Shown: piece after piece, positions 42,677 through 50,356 of the stretch
Layout of the letters: every line of letters starts with the position of its first letter
Numbering within the stretch: position 1 is the stretch's first letter
Assembly (NCBI GenBank): GCA_013112575.1
Contig: JABFGG010000002.1
Location: 124,001-188,000 of the forward strand
DNA length: 64,000 nt
DNA from: Chloroflexota bacterium
GTDB taxonomy: Bacteria > Chloroflexota > Anaerolineae > Anaerolineales > UBA11579
Direction: 5' to 3'
Translations under genes and position numbers: made by a program
Notes under the pieces: generated by a model
The model's database searches: none
Told to the model about the DNA's origin: nothing
What the model saw: the letters and a program-made list of their open reading frames with translations, nothing else

Positions 42677-43734
42677 GCAGATCATCCTGGCTTGAACGCA
42701 TCTGGCCATTAGTACCTGTAGTTGCCGCCCTTTTGTTTGTGGTCTTCCTGCTTCTGGGTTTTGGTGCAGAACCCGGTACAGCGCTGTCGGCGATCATCGA
42801 TGGCGCCTTCGGTTCTACTGATAAAGTCCTGAGTGTCACGGCCTTCTGGATCCCGTTATTGTTGGCCTCGATTGGCTTGATGGTTACTTTTACTGCCGGT
42901 TTATGGAATATCGGCATTGAAGGCCAATTAGCGATGGGAGCCATCGGAGCCTCGGCCGTGGCATTAAATGTTAATGCCCCCCCCTACATCTTGATCCCTT
43001 TGGAGATCCTAGCGGCCATGGCTGCCGGAGCTTTATGGGCCGCGATTGGCGGTGTATTAAAAACACGGGGCAAAGTCCACGAGATCTTCAGCGGCCTGGC
43101 CCTCACTAACCTTGCTATTATCCTGACCAATTATCTGATCTCTGGTCCCTGGCAACCTCCCGAGGGAGGGTCATTCCGTGGTACAGCCCCTTTCCAGGAC
43201 GCGGCGCTCTTTCCCCGATTGCTTGAATCTCGATTCAGTCCTCTTACACTAATCCTTACGCTGATTGCCCTGGCAGTGGTAGCGGTGATGCTAAGCAATA
43301 CCTTCTGGGGCCTTAAACTCAAGGCACTTGGAAAAAATCCCAAGTCTGCATTTTTGCTGGGAGTTTCCAGTGAGCGTGAGACGATCTACGCCATGATGTT
43401 CTGTGGGGCGCTGGCTGGTCTTGGCGGGGCAGTGCGTGTGCTATCCTGGTTTGATAGCCTCAGACAATCGATATCTGGCGGTATTGGCTTTTTAGCATTA
43501 TTGGTTGTGATGTTGGCGGCCTACCGCTTATTGTGGGTCCCCTTTATCGCCTTCTTTTTCTCGGCAGTGCTCAACGGCAGCATTACCCTTCAATTACGAA
43601 CGCAACTCCATTCTTCTTTGGGCGGCATCCTTACAGGGGTTTTGGTCCTCTTCGTGTTACTTTTCGGAGAATATAAAAAACTGGGCTTCAGACGGGAACC
43701 ACCAGAAACGCCTGCGGAGGTGAGCCATGAATGA
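42673..43734 (+). CDS. Nucleoside-type ABC transporter permease 1
   Basis: A 353-residue membrane protein with about 8-10 helices, of the branched-chain-amino-acid/ribose permease family (YufP-like). It has the characteristic ITFTAG-type segment (LMVTFTAGLWNIGIEGQLAMGA) and GVSSERETIYAMMFCGALAGLGGAVRVLSW, the coupling-helix region. It forms the channel with the next permease. It overlaps the ATPase and permease 2 genes, and therefore the three are one operon. Confidence 0.92.
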   Translation: MSRSSWLERIWPLVPVVAALLFVVFLLLGFGAEPGTALSAIIDGAFGSTDKVLSVTAFWIPLLLASIGLMVTFTAGLWNIGIEGQLAMGAIGASAVALNVNAPPYILIPLEILAAMAAGALWAAIGGVLKTRGKVHEIFSGLALTNLAIILTNYLISGPWQPPEGGSFRGTAPFQDAALFPRLLESRFSPLTLILTLIALAVVAVMLSNTFWGLKLKALGKNPKSAFLLGVSSERETIYAMMFCGALAGLGGAVRVLSWFDSLRQSISGGIGFLALLVVMLAAYRLLWVPFIAFFFSAVLNGSITLQLRTQLHSSLGGILTGVLVLFVLLFGEYKKLGFRREPPETPAEVSHE

Positions 43735-44704
43735 AAGCGAATTCGTCCTGGTCTTAGCCTCTATATTTTTGCAGGCCTCGCCATTGATGATCGCCGTGGC
43801 TGGTGAAGCCTTGACCGAGAGGGCAGGGGTAGTGAACCTCTCCCTAGACGGTAGCATGTTGATGTCCGCCATGACGGGCTTTGTGGTTGCTTACACAACC
43901 GATAATATCTGGCTTGGTTTCCTTGCTGCCGCTTTAGTGGGTGCCTTTTTTGCCTTGATCGTGGCATTCGGCAGCATCTACCTCAAGCAGAGCCAGGTAG
44001 CGATTGGCTTTGTGCTGACCTTGTTGGGAGACGATCTTAGCGCCTTCCTTGGCCAGAATTTCGTGCGTCTGCCGGGCCCCAGCTTCAGCAAGTTCACAAT
44101 TCCATTGCTGAGTGAGATACCCATACTCGGTCCTATATTCTTTGACCAGAATGTGATTTTCTACTTTGCAGTTATCCTTGCATTGGTGACTTACTGGTGG
44201 CTGTTCCGTACACAGCCCGGCTTACATTTGCGCGCCAGTGGGGAGCGCCCCGATGCAGCCTTTGCCCGCGGCGTGAATGTTAATCGGGTGCGTTATCTGT
44301 ACACTGTTCTGGGAGGCGCCCTGGTTGGCATTGCAGGAGCAAGCTATTCTCTAGCAATTAAGATCGGCTGGAGTGATGGGCACACGCGCGGCTTTGGCTG
44401 GATTGCGTTGGCGATCGTCATTTTTGGCGGATGGTCACCTATCCGTGGTGCTGTAGGCGCGGTCCTTTTCGGCGCTACCAAAGCTATGGCTACTTATCTC
44501 CAACGTGCGTTTCCTGAGGTCTCGGTAGTCGCTTTCAACAGCATTCCCTGGATCCTGATGATCGCTGTGCTGCTCGTCGTGGGCAGTGATTTCACCGAAA
44601 GGTTTACAGCCATCCTTCCGAAACCATTGCAAGGCCCTGTACGACAACTGCTACGTGTCGCGCCGCCTATGGCTTTGGGTAACACCTTTGGGGAAGATCC
44701 GTAA
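43727..44704 (+). CDS. Nucleoside-type ABC transporter permease 2
   Basis: A 325-residue YufQ-like permease with about 8 helices. Its N-terminal region has the matching pattern LMIAVAGEALTERAGVVNLSLDGSM, and the coupling region is RPDAAFARGVNVNRVRYLYTVLGGALVGIAGASYSLA. It pairs with permease 1 for uptake of nucleosides or bases. It is followed by a long perfect terminator. Confidence 0.92.
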   Translation: MNESEFVLVLASIFLQASPLMIAVAGEALTERAGVVNLSLDGSMLMSAMTGFVVAYTTDNIWLGFLAAALVGAFFALIVAFGSIYLKQSQVAIGFVLTLLGDDLSAFLGQNFVRLPGPSFSKFTIPLLSEIPILGPIFFDQNVIFYFAVILALVTYWWLFRTQPGLHLRASGERPDAAFARGVNVNRVRYLYTVLGGALVGIAGASYSLAIKIGWSDGHTRGFGWIALAIVIFGGWSPIRGAVGAVLFGATKAMATYLQRAFPEVSVVAFNSIPWILMIAVLLVVGSDFTERFTAILPKPLQGPVRQLLRVAPPMALGNTFGEDP

Positions 44705-44723
44705 ACGATCTGTATATACTTTT

Positions 44724-44764
44724 CCAAAAGAGCTGTCCACAGAGGAGTTGGACAGCTCTTTTGG
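44724..44764 (+). terminator. Terminator of the ABC transporter operon
   Basis: A 16-pair perfect stem, CCAAAAGAGCTGTCCA (44724-44739) with TGGACAGCTCTTTTGG (44749-44764), around a 9-base loop. The T residues lie at the foot of the stem rather than after it. It starts 20 bases after the last permease gene. Confidence 0.8.
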
Positions 44765-44850
44765 ATTGCTAAAAGTATTAGTATTAGCGCTTTATATATT
44801 CTCTTAGATGCCCCTATTCAAAATCTGCCAATACATGTACTATTAGTCAA

Positions 44851-45429
44851 ATGCACAAACTCAGCGACGAACAATTGATGGACCTTGTGGTCGATGGTGA
44901 TGGGTTAGCCCTCGACTCACTTTACCAACGTTTTGCTAATTCACTTACGCGCCTGGCACAACGCGTGGTACAGGACCGAGCTGCAGCGGAAGAGATCGTG
45001 CAGGAGACTTTTTGGCGTGTATGGAAGAATGCCGAGTCTTTCAACGTACAGCGTGGGTCATTCCGTAACTGGGTGCACAGCATCAACCAGCGACTGGCAA
45101 TCGATACCCTGCGCCGCCGCAAGGTACGCCCCCAACCGGCCCGCAGTGAGAGCGAAGAGGCCCAGATCCAGGTCAAACCCGATGAGGATATGGATGTTCC
45201 TGAGGCGGCCTGGGACAGTATTATGGCAGAACAACTGCGTTCTGCTGTTGAAGAATTGCCTCCCGAGCAAAAACGTGTGATCGACCTGGCCTATTTCAAG
45301 GGGCTCTCCCGCCGCGAGATCGCTGAACAGACAGGTGACCCCCTGGGCACGGTTCACACACGCGCCCGTTTGGCCCTTAAAAAGCTGCGAGAGATGTTGT
45401 TCTTGTACCATTTTGACAACATGGCTTAG
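44851..45429 (+). CDS. ECF-type sigma-70 family factor
   Basis: A 192-residue sigma factor with region 2 (about residues 15-90: LDSLYQRFANSLTRLAQRVV, AAEEIVQETFWRVWKNAESF, FRNWVHSINQRLAIDTLRRR) and region 4 (about 130-185: LPPEQKRVIDLAYFKGLSRREIAEQ, GTVHTRARLALKKLRE). It resembles SigK-like ECF factors. No anti-sigma gene follows; the next gene is moaB. A TACTAT box lies just 7 bases before the ATG and no ribosome site is seen, so a leaderless transcript is possible. Confidence 0.88.
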   Translation: MHKLSDEQLMDLVVDGDGLALDSLYQRFANSLTRLAQRVVQDRAAAEEIVQETFWRVWKNAESFNVQRGSFRNWVHSINQRLAIDTLRRRKVRPQPARSESEEAQIQVKPDEDMDVPEAAWDSIMAEQLRSAVEELPPEQKRVIDLAYFKGLSRREIAEQTGDPLGTVHTRARLALKKLREMLFLYHFDNMA

Positions 45430-45481
45430 TAGTCCAACATCCGTAGTCATTCGGTCCTTAGCTTGATCCCAATCCCTACAT

Positions 45482-45991
45482 ATGTCTTCTTCCCAACAGC
45501 ATAAAGAAATTGCGTCACAACAAGACCCAGTGACCATTGCCATTGTGACCGTAAGTGATTCTCGTACACCAGAAACCGACACAAACTTTCATTACCTCAG
45601 CGAACAAATCGAAAAATTAGGACACACCGTGGGAGGGTACCATCTGATCAAAGATGAACCGGACCAGGTAGTTGAAGTTCTCGATGAATTGGCTTCGTCT
45701 GAAGCGCGTTTGATCTTATACAACGGCGGCACAGGAATTTCCCCGCGTGATACAACATTTGATGCGCTGAGTGCTAAGCTCGAAAAGACCTTGCCAGGTT
45801 TTGGTGAACTCTTTCGTATGCTCAGTTGGGATCAGGTTGGTTCGGCAGCCATGATGTCGCGCTCCACGGCTGGGGTATACAAGAATAAGGTGGTCATTTC
45901 TACCCCTGGCTCACCCAAGGCTGTGGAACTGGCCTGGGAGAAACTGATCGCTCCTGAGCTTGAACACCTGGCCTGGGAAGTGATTCGATAG
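45482..45991 (+). CDS. moaB: Molybdopterin adenylyltransferase-like protein MoaB
   Basis: A 169-residue MoaB/Mog-family protein of molybdenum cofactor synthesis. The N-terminus has [17 protein letters not shown]; the molybdopterin-binding loop is [17 protein letters not shown]; then [35 protein letters not shown]. In E. coli MoaB is non-essential, while homologues elsewhere adenylate molybdopterin. No other cofactor genes are near. Confidence 0.92.
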   Translation: MSSSQQHKEIASQQDPVTIAIVTVSDSRTPETDTNFHYLSEQIEKLGHTVGGYHLIKDEPDQVVEVLDELASSEARLILYNGGTGISPRDTTFDALSAKLEKTLPGFGELFRMLSWDQVGSAAMMSRSTAGVYKNKVVISTPGSPKAVELAWEKLIAPELEHLAWEVIR

Positions 45992-46053
45992 CACAATTCA
46001 AATTCAATAATCTCATTCGTGCTAAAATATACAAAATCAATCAGGAATGAATT

Positions 46054-46305
46054 ATGACGCAACCCAACGTTGAAGAACAATTGAAATACAAACGCGAACA
46101 ACAAAGCGAAATTCTGGCTAAGCTTAAAGCCAATCCGCGCACCACGGTTGTGCGTGTAGCCGCCCCGGAGCAGTGCAATGTGGGCCAGACGGTGCAGGGT
46201 GTATACAGTAAAGAAGACGTCCCTGAATTGCCCATTGCGGGCTGTTCCCTAGAGAACGGCTGCATATGTACTTACGAGCCTGTTCTCGAAGACATTTATC
46301 CCTGA
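46054..46305 (+). CDS. Small Cys-rich protein of unknown function
   Basis: An 83-residue protein with an AGGA ribosome site about 7 bases before the ATG and a clear terminator behind it. The N-terminal 30 residues are charged and helical. The C-terminal half has one Cys in PEQCNVGQ and a compact GCSLENGCICTYEP cluster (C-x5-C-x-C), which could hold a metal ion. I do not recognise a family. Confidence 0.65.
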   Translation: MTQPNVEEQLKYKREQQSEILAKLKANPRTTVVRVAAPEQCNVGQTVQGVYSKEDVPELPIAGCSLENGCICTYEPVLEDIYP

Positions 46306-46310
46306 AACAA

Positions 46311-46334
46311 ACGGCCCCTTGCAGGGCCGTTTTT
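46311..46334. terminator. Terminator after the small Cys-rich gene
   Basis: A 7-pair GC-rich stem ACGGCCC/GGGCCGT with 6-base loop, flanked by AAA on the left and TTTT on the right. It serves the small gene and, being symmetric, may also stop the leftward selenoprotein transcript. Confidence 0.85.
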
Positions 46335-46372
46335 AGTAACTGACTTCTATAAACCTCTAGTCTCAATTATCC

Positions 46373-47173
46373 CTATTCCTCATCCTCATCTGTCTCATCT
46401 AAATACACCGGATCAATAGGCGCATCTTGCGCCAGCAAAGCCAGTGTAGCTTCCAGTACACGACGTTGCTGGGCTGTATCGCCTACGGCACCGATAGTAG
46501 CGCCTCTCTTTAGTTTGGTAAATGTGGCACGCGGCGGGTTGCTGAGGCGTGTGCGCCCGGCGGTCCAACTGGTTTGGGTGGTGGCAATACCTTCAGCTTC
46601 AAGACCTCTGGCAATCAGTCCAACGGACTGAGCACAAAGCGGTCAGGCAGGCACAAGCAGGGCAGCTCGCACCTGTTCTTCTTTGGCAACCTTCAGCATG
46701 GCGGGAATAGTTTCGTCCACGACGCGTCCAGCATCTGGGAGGTAGCCGGAAAAGCTGATGAACGAAGGTGATAGTTCGCCAATAATGCCTTCCTGCACCA
46801 TTTCCCTTAGATGCACCAGGGGCACAAGAGTCTGCGGGTCGGCATTTACCATGGCATGATCATAATGCGTGTGCGCATAGGCAAGGGCACTCAATTCCGT
46901 TGATGAAGGAATTACGCGCAGGCTATGGTCTCCTAGATCATTCTCAGCATCAAACGGTTCTTGTATGTTTGGCAGGTACGCGCCTGCTGATGTGATGAAC
47001 AGCAAACGGCTTTGGCTCAGGTCAACGCCTGGCCCTGAAGGACGCTGTTTGTTTCTTGGTCGCGCGTAGATCTTCCAATCTGTTTCACCGGTGGCTTCAT
47101 AGTTTGCCAGGAAATCTTTGTATCTGGCTTCCCATTCGGGACGTTTCTCGATGACGGGGGGGTGTTCAATCAT
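46373..47173 (-). CDS. Selenoprotein of the glycine/proline reductase B family (in-frame UGA = Sec)
   Basis: A conventional ORF ends at TGA 46645-46643, but the same frame continues for 89 more codons to TAG 46375-46373 with conserved-looking sequence. Read through, the product has 266 residues with selenocysteine at 177 in LLVPA-U-PLCAQSVGLIARGLE, a UxxC redox motif. This matches the GrdB/PrdB-like selenoprotein family, where Sec precedes PxC and the QSVG helix. A 7-pair hairpin with a GTT loop begins 11 bases after the UGA. ATG 47173 has GAGG nine bases upstream; the frame runs further upstream without family support. The substrate is unknown; a thiol- or amine-linked reductase role is inferred from the family. 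Confidence 0.85.
46615..46631 (-). promoter_or_regulatory. Bacterial SECIS-like hairpin
   Basis: Reading the minus strand, TCAGTCC and GGACTGA form a perfect 7-pair stem with loop GTT. The loop starts 18 bases after the UGA codon and its first base is G. Both features fit the published bacterial SECIS pattern (loop 16-37 bases after UGA, G among the first two loop bases). Confidence 0.7.
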
Positions 47174-47178
47174 AAATG

Positions 47179-47526
47179 TTATCCTCGACGTATGGTCAAT
47201 ATTAAGATCAGAATGATTATCCAGGCGCCATAACCGGCACCCAATGTTGGCCAAAGGCTCCAGCCAACACGCGCCGCCAGCCACGTAGCCAGCAGGAAGC
47301 CCAGCGTTGGTACGATACCTACCAGCAAACCAGTAGTGTAGTCAACCAGGGCAGATTGCTGACCGCCTGCATTGGAGAATACTACCCACATGGAGAGGGG
47401 GGCGGTTAAAGGGAATGTGGCCGCGATAGCAGCCACTAATCTTGACGATTCACTTATCAGGGCGATAAAGATGATGACCCCAATGGAAACGAGAACGGGG
47501 ATGACTTTGGGCCATGCGATCTCCAT
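47179..47526 (-). CDS. Small membrane protein of unknown function
   Basis: A 115-residue protein with four hydrophobic helices (about 8-27, 32-52, 62-85 and 92-112) and a short C-terminal RRG. The LLATWLAARVGWSLWPTLGAGYGAW segment resembles GlpM/DUF3147-type small membrane proteins, but I would not name it. It lies 5 bases before the selenoprotein gene, so the two form an operon; it could anchor or assist that reductase. Confidence 0.65.
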   Translation of the reverse strand: MEIAWPKVIPVLVSIGVIIFIALISESSRLVAAIAATFPLTAPLSMWVVFSNAGGQQSALVDYTTGLLVGIVPTLGFLLATWLAARVGWSLWPTLGAGYGAWIIILILILTIRRG

Positions 47527-47638
47527 GCCAACTCCTTGGATGTTTATAGATGGCTTGTATTATAAACCTACCATTTCAGCACTTATTTCCCAAAGGCATT
47601 CCACGGTTGTTGCACGCTTACTCATATTCCCTTACTAC

Positions 47639-48187
47639 TCACCAACCTTCACTCCCTGGTTCCCCTTTGATCGGCCCTACAATATTGGATGTGACCCAAC
47701 CTCCATAGAACTTGCCAGGTTGGGGCGTAGCTATTTCATCACCCACGTAACAGGCATCCATCTTCTGTGCGTAAAATGCCAGGTAGCCTTTGATGGCTTC
47801 GTAGCCTTTGGAAGGGTTCAAATATCCCCAAGCGGCATTTTCAACTAATCGGTCATTGATCTGCATGCTCCAATATATTGCCGTCCCTTTCCATTCACAG
47901 AATGAGGTGTGGTCTGTGGCGATCAGGTGCTGTAGGTTCACGTTCTGCGGTGGGATGTAATACACAGGCGCACCGGCAGTTTCCACAATGCGCAGGGCCT
48001 TGGTCGTATCTGCCATGGTCTCACCATCGAATTCAACGCGTATGCGTTGTTCCACCTCTTGTACAGCAGGCGGGCGGGGGTAATCCCATACCGATTCCTG
48101 GCCAGGACCAGGCTTAACGATCTCTGCAGGGCGTTGCCGCTTGAAATTGCGCCAGTAATCAGGCTCTTTGGCTTCTGAGTCACTCAT
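47639..48187 (-). CDS. DUF427 family protein
   Basis: A 182-residue soluble protein. Its C-terminal part has the DUF427 pattern: IRVEFDGETMADTTKALRIVETAGAPVYYIPPQNV, FCEWKGTAIYW, AAWGYLNPSKGYEAIKGYLAFYAQKMDACYVGDE. The family is widespread, small and beta-rich, with no proven reaction. ATG 48187 has GAAGGAG five bases upstream. It stands alone between the selenoprotein unit and a small gene. Confidence 0.88.
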   Translation of the reverse strand: MSDSEAKEPDYWRNFKRQRPAEIVKPGPGQESVWDYPRPPAVQEVEQRIRVEFDGETMADTTKALRIVETAGAPVYYIPPQNVNLQHLIATDHTSFCEWKGTAIYWSMQINDRLVENAAWGYLNPSKGYEAIKGYLAFYAQKMDACYVGDEIATPQPGKFYGGWVTSNIVGPIKGEPGSEGW

Positions 48188-48261
48188 TTGCACTCCTTCA
48201 TCCCAGTAAGCAGAATTTTATCGCTTCAAAATAAGCCGGGCATAAGAGATGGCTTAAACAA

Positions 48262-48288
48262 AAACAAGCGTGGAATGCACGCTTGTTT
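48262..48288. terminator. Terminator of the 66-residue gene
   Basis: A perfect 11-pair stem AAACAAGCGTG/CACGCTTGTTT with loop GAATG. On the minus strand it is followed by TTTTTGTTT, so it ends the leftward 66-residue gene. Confidence 0.85.
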
Positions 48289-48308
48289 GGTTTTTGCGAT
48301 GGCTTCGC

Positions 48309-48509
48309 TTAGCTTTCGTTCTTCTTCAAAACGAGCAGGCCTGTTTTGGTTTCTGCAACGTGATAACCGTCAGGAACAGAATCCAATGCACCTTCTTTTT
48401 CTTCTTTAGCGAAAAAGAATAACGTGCGCTCTTTGCCTGTGCTGGTGGTGGATGTGCGTCCATGCAAAATGTATGTTGCACCCTTTGAATTTGTGTGTGT
48501 GTAAGCCAT
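48309..48509 (-). CDS. Small protein of unknown function
   Basis: A 66-residue protein with a GAGGAG ribosome site close to its ATG and its own terminator, so it is very likely expressed. The sequence is strand-rich: ATYILHGRTSTT, RTLFFFAKEEKEGALDSVPDGYHVAETKTGLLVLKK. The closing GYHV.ETKTGLLVLKK pattern recalls small stand-alone proteins seen in environmental Chloroflexota, but I know no function. Confidence 0.7.
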   Translation of the reverse strand: MAYTHTNSKGATYILHGRTSTTSTGKERTLFFFAKEEKEGALDSVPDGYHVAETKTGLLVLKKNES

Positions 48510-48609
48510 AGCTCTCTCCTCAGTAGTTGGATTTATGTCTCTCTAGACTTGAAATATTTTAACACCATTCCGGCTCTCTAGGTGCTTTTAGAACATGCGT
48601 ACTTCTGTA

Positions 48610-49749
48610 CTACTCTACCACAGTACCTGGTAGTGTTCCCCGGTCGCTGGGGACAAAAATGGCGCTGCGGTCGGATGACCAGGGAGCGTAGGGGGCGTTG
48701 GTCAGGCGTGCCAGTGTAAGCAGCACGAAGTCATAATTCACGCGCCATCCGGCGAAATCCTGCCAGGCTTTATCACGGTCGGGGGTGAGGGGCACACCCC
48801 CTTCTGCCAGTATGTCGCAGGCTTCGTCAAATTCTTCACGCGTGATACTGATGGGGTCATCAGGGAAATGTGGATTCTGGTTGTAATCTACCCTGAAAAA
48901 ATCAGCAATGCGACGTAAAGCAATGAAACCAGCCCGAAGACACAATGCCGCGGCGGCATCACTGGGTAATTGATTGCCCCGGAAGACGCGCTCTTCGCGT
49001 ACTTGATGAGGTAGATTCAGGGATGAAAGAATCAATGCCGCGGCATCCAGTACTGTACCTGCCGAAGTCACCCAGGATTGATCTGGTTGCGGCGAGCGGA
49101 AGAAAACCAGCGCTGCCAGGGATGTGTGGCTCTCTTCGATCTCGACGAACCAATTCTCCCAACGCTCCCAGAAATCGGGAAGCTTATCAAGTCGGTCCAG
49201 ACGATGGAAGCGCAGGATCATTTCCACTGCCGAAGGCGGTGACCCGGCTCGCACCATCAGTTTATTGACTTCAACTTCCCGGCGTGAAAATGCGCTGTAC
49301 ATAGTGGGGATATAGGCAATCAATAATGCCACCAACATTAGTCCTATGGTAGCCGCGGCAAATTCGAGCACCGTGTGCTGCAACGCCTCGCTCTTATTGA
49401 AGCCCAGCGTCAGCAAAGAAGAGCCGCTGATCTTGTAGGCCTCGCCCCAACTCTCGATTCCAGTTCCCCAGAACATGAACGTGAAGCCAATCGTGATCAA
49501 TACGTACCAGGTCGGTACCAGGGCTAATAAGGATATTGGGGCGTACATGGCCAGTACCCGGTCTTGTTCCTCGAATGTGGTGGACCAGCGGTTGCGAAGG
49601 TCAAAGAACCAGCGTATGCGTGTGAATACAAAGCGTGTGATGGGGTCCTGGGCGCTGCGAGGCAGGACGAATGTACGTATAGAGGAGGCCAGCGTTTTTG
49701 CAACAATGGAAAATCCCAAAAGGAATGCTGCTATTTGCAAATAAATCAT
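48610..49749 (-). CDS. Membrane protein with ion-channel-like pore segment
   Basis: A 379-residue protein. Four hydrophobic helices lie in the first 170 residues (about 3-22, 68-90, 92-110 partly re-entrant, 130-155). Between helices is KISGSSLLTLGFNKS, which has the position and shape of a potassium-channel filter loop (SSxxTxGxx) but with TLGFN in place of TVGYG. The remaining 210 residues are a soluble helical cytoplasmic domain with EESHTSLAALVFFRSP. Channel activity is inferred from the loop only. It is followed upstream by a GNAT gene 15 bases away, so they share a transcript. Confidence 0.65.
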   Translation of the reverse strand: MIYLQIAAFLLGFSIVAKTLASSIRTFVLPRSAQDPITRFVFTRIRWFFDLRNRWSTTFEEQDRVLAMYAPISLLALVPTWYVLITIGFTFMFWGTGIESWGEAYKISGSSLLTLGFNKSEALQHTVLEFAAATIGLMLVALLIAYIPTMYSAFSRREVEVNKLMVRAGSPPSAVEMILRFHRLDRLDKLPDFWERWENWFVEIEESHTSLAALVFFRSPQPDQSWVTSAGTVLDAAALILSSLNLPHQVREERVFRGNQLPSDAAAALCLRAGFIALRRIADFFRVDYNQNPHFPDDPISITREEFDEACDILAEGGVPLTPDRDKAWQDFAGWRVNYDFVLLTLARLTNAPYAPWSSDRSAIFVPSDRGTLPGTVVE

Positions 49750-49764
49750 CGATAATTTGTGGAT

Positions 49765-50289
49765 TTACTCCAACAGTATCCGAATGTCATCCCAGCCGTA
49801 GCCAATCTCCTCAATAGCGGCCCCTGTGATTTTGATCGTGTCTTTGGCTACAGCCACTCCGCCTATGGCTTCATAGAAGTATCGTGAATCATTCTCTTTC
49901 GCCACCCAGATCAGCATTGTGCTGATTCCTGCCTCAAGGAGTTTGCGCACCATGGCCTGTACTAGTTGCTGGCCGTGACCCAACCCCTGAGCTTCCTCTA
50001 CCAGATATATGGCATAGATCTCGCCCTCATAGTCGGGATGGCGACCACGTTCCGGGCCGCCCCAGGCAAAACCTGCAATGTCCCTGTCATACTCGCATAC
50101 CATTACATATCGATCCTCGGGCAGGGTCTCGAGTGTTTCTTGCCAGTATTGCACACGCTGTTCAAGGGATCGGTTTTCGATCACTTCGTCCGGCAAAATG
50201 CCTGGATAAGTGCTTTGCCAGCTTGCCACGTGCACCTGGGCGATGGCTTCAACATCAGAAAGAACGGCTTCTCGAATAGTGTTTTGCAA
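49765..50289 (-). CDS. GNAT family N-acetyltransferase
   Basis: A 174-residue acetyltransferase. N-terminal IREAVLSDVEAIAQVHVASWQSTYPG is typical; the acetyl-CoA binding segment is EIYAIYLVEEAQGLGHGQQLVQAMVRKL (Q-x-x-G-x-G form), followed by MLIWVAKENDSRYFYEAIGG. I prefer TTG 50289, with GAGGAG six bases upstream, over the frame opening at 50307. The substrate is unknown. It shares a leftward transcript with the channel-like gene. Confidence 0.88.
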   Translation of the reverse strand: MQNTIREAVLSDVEAIAQVHVASWQSTYPGILPDEVIENRSLEQRVQYWQETLETLPEDRYVMVCEYDRDIAGFAWGGPERGRHPDYEGEIYAIYLVEEAQGLGHGQQLVQAMVRKLLEAGISTMLIWVAKENDSRYFYEAIGGVAVAKDTIKITGAAIEEIGYGWDDIRILLE

Positions 50290-50356
50290 AACGGTCTCCT
50301 CACCCAACTATACTATAATCATTCAATTCTGAAGCCAACCCAGAGTAGGAGTATAT

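Noticed and set aside
46643-46645. Nonsense mutation or pseudogene in the leftward gene.
   Set aside because: The frame continues intact for 89 codons with family-like sequence, the codon is UGA in a UxxC motif, and a SECIS-like hairpin follows; selenocysteine is the better explanation.
47372-47848. A 158-codon rightward frame between 47.4 and 47.8 kb.
   Set aside because: It overlaps two well-supported leftward genes and their gap, has no ribosome site and shows no protein family character; it is an opposite-strand shadow.
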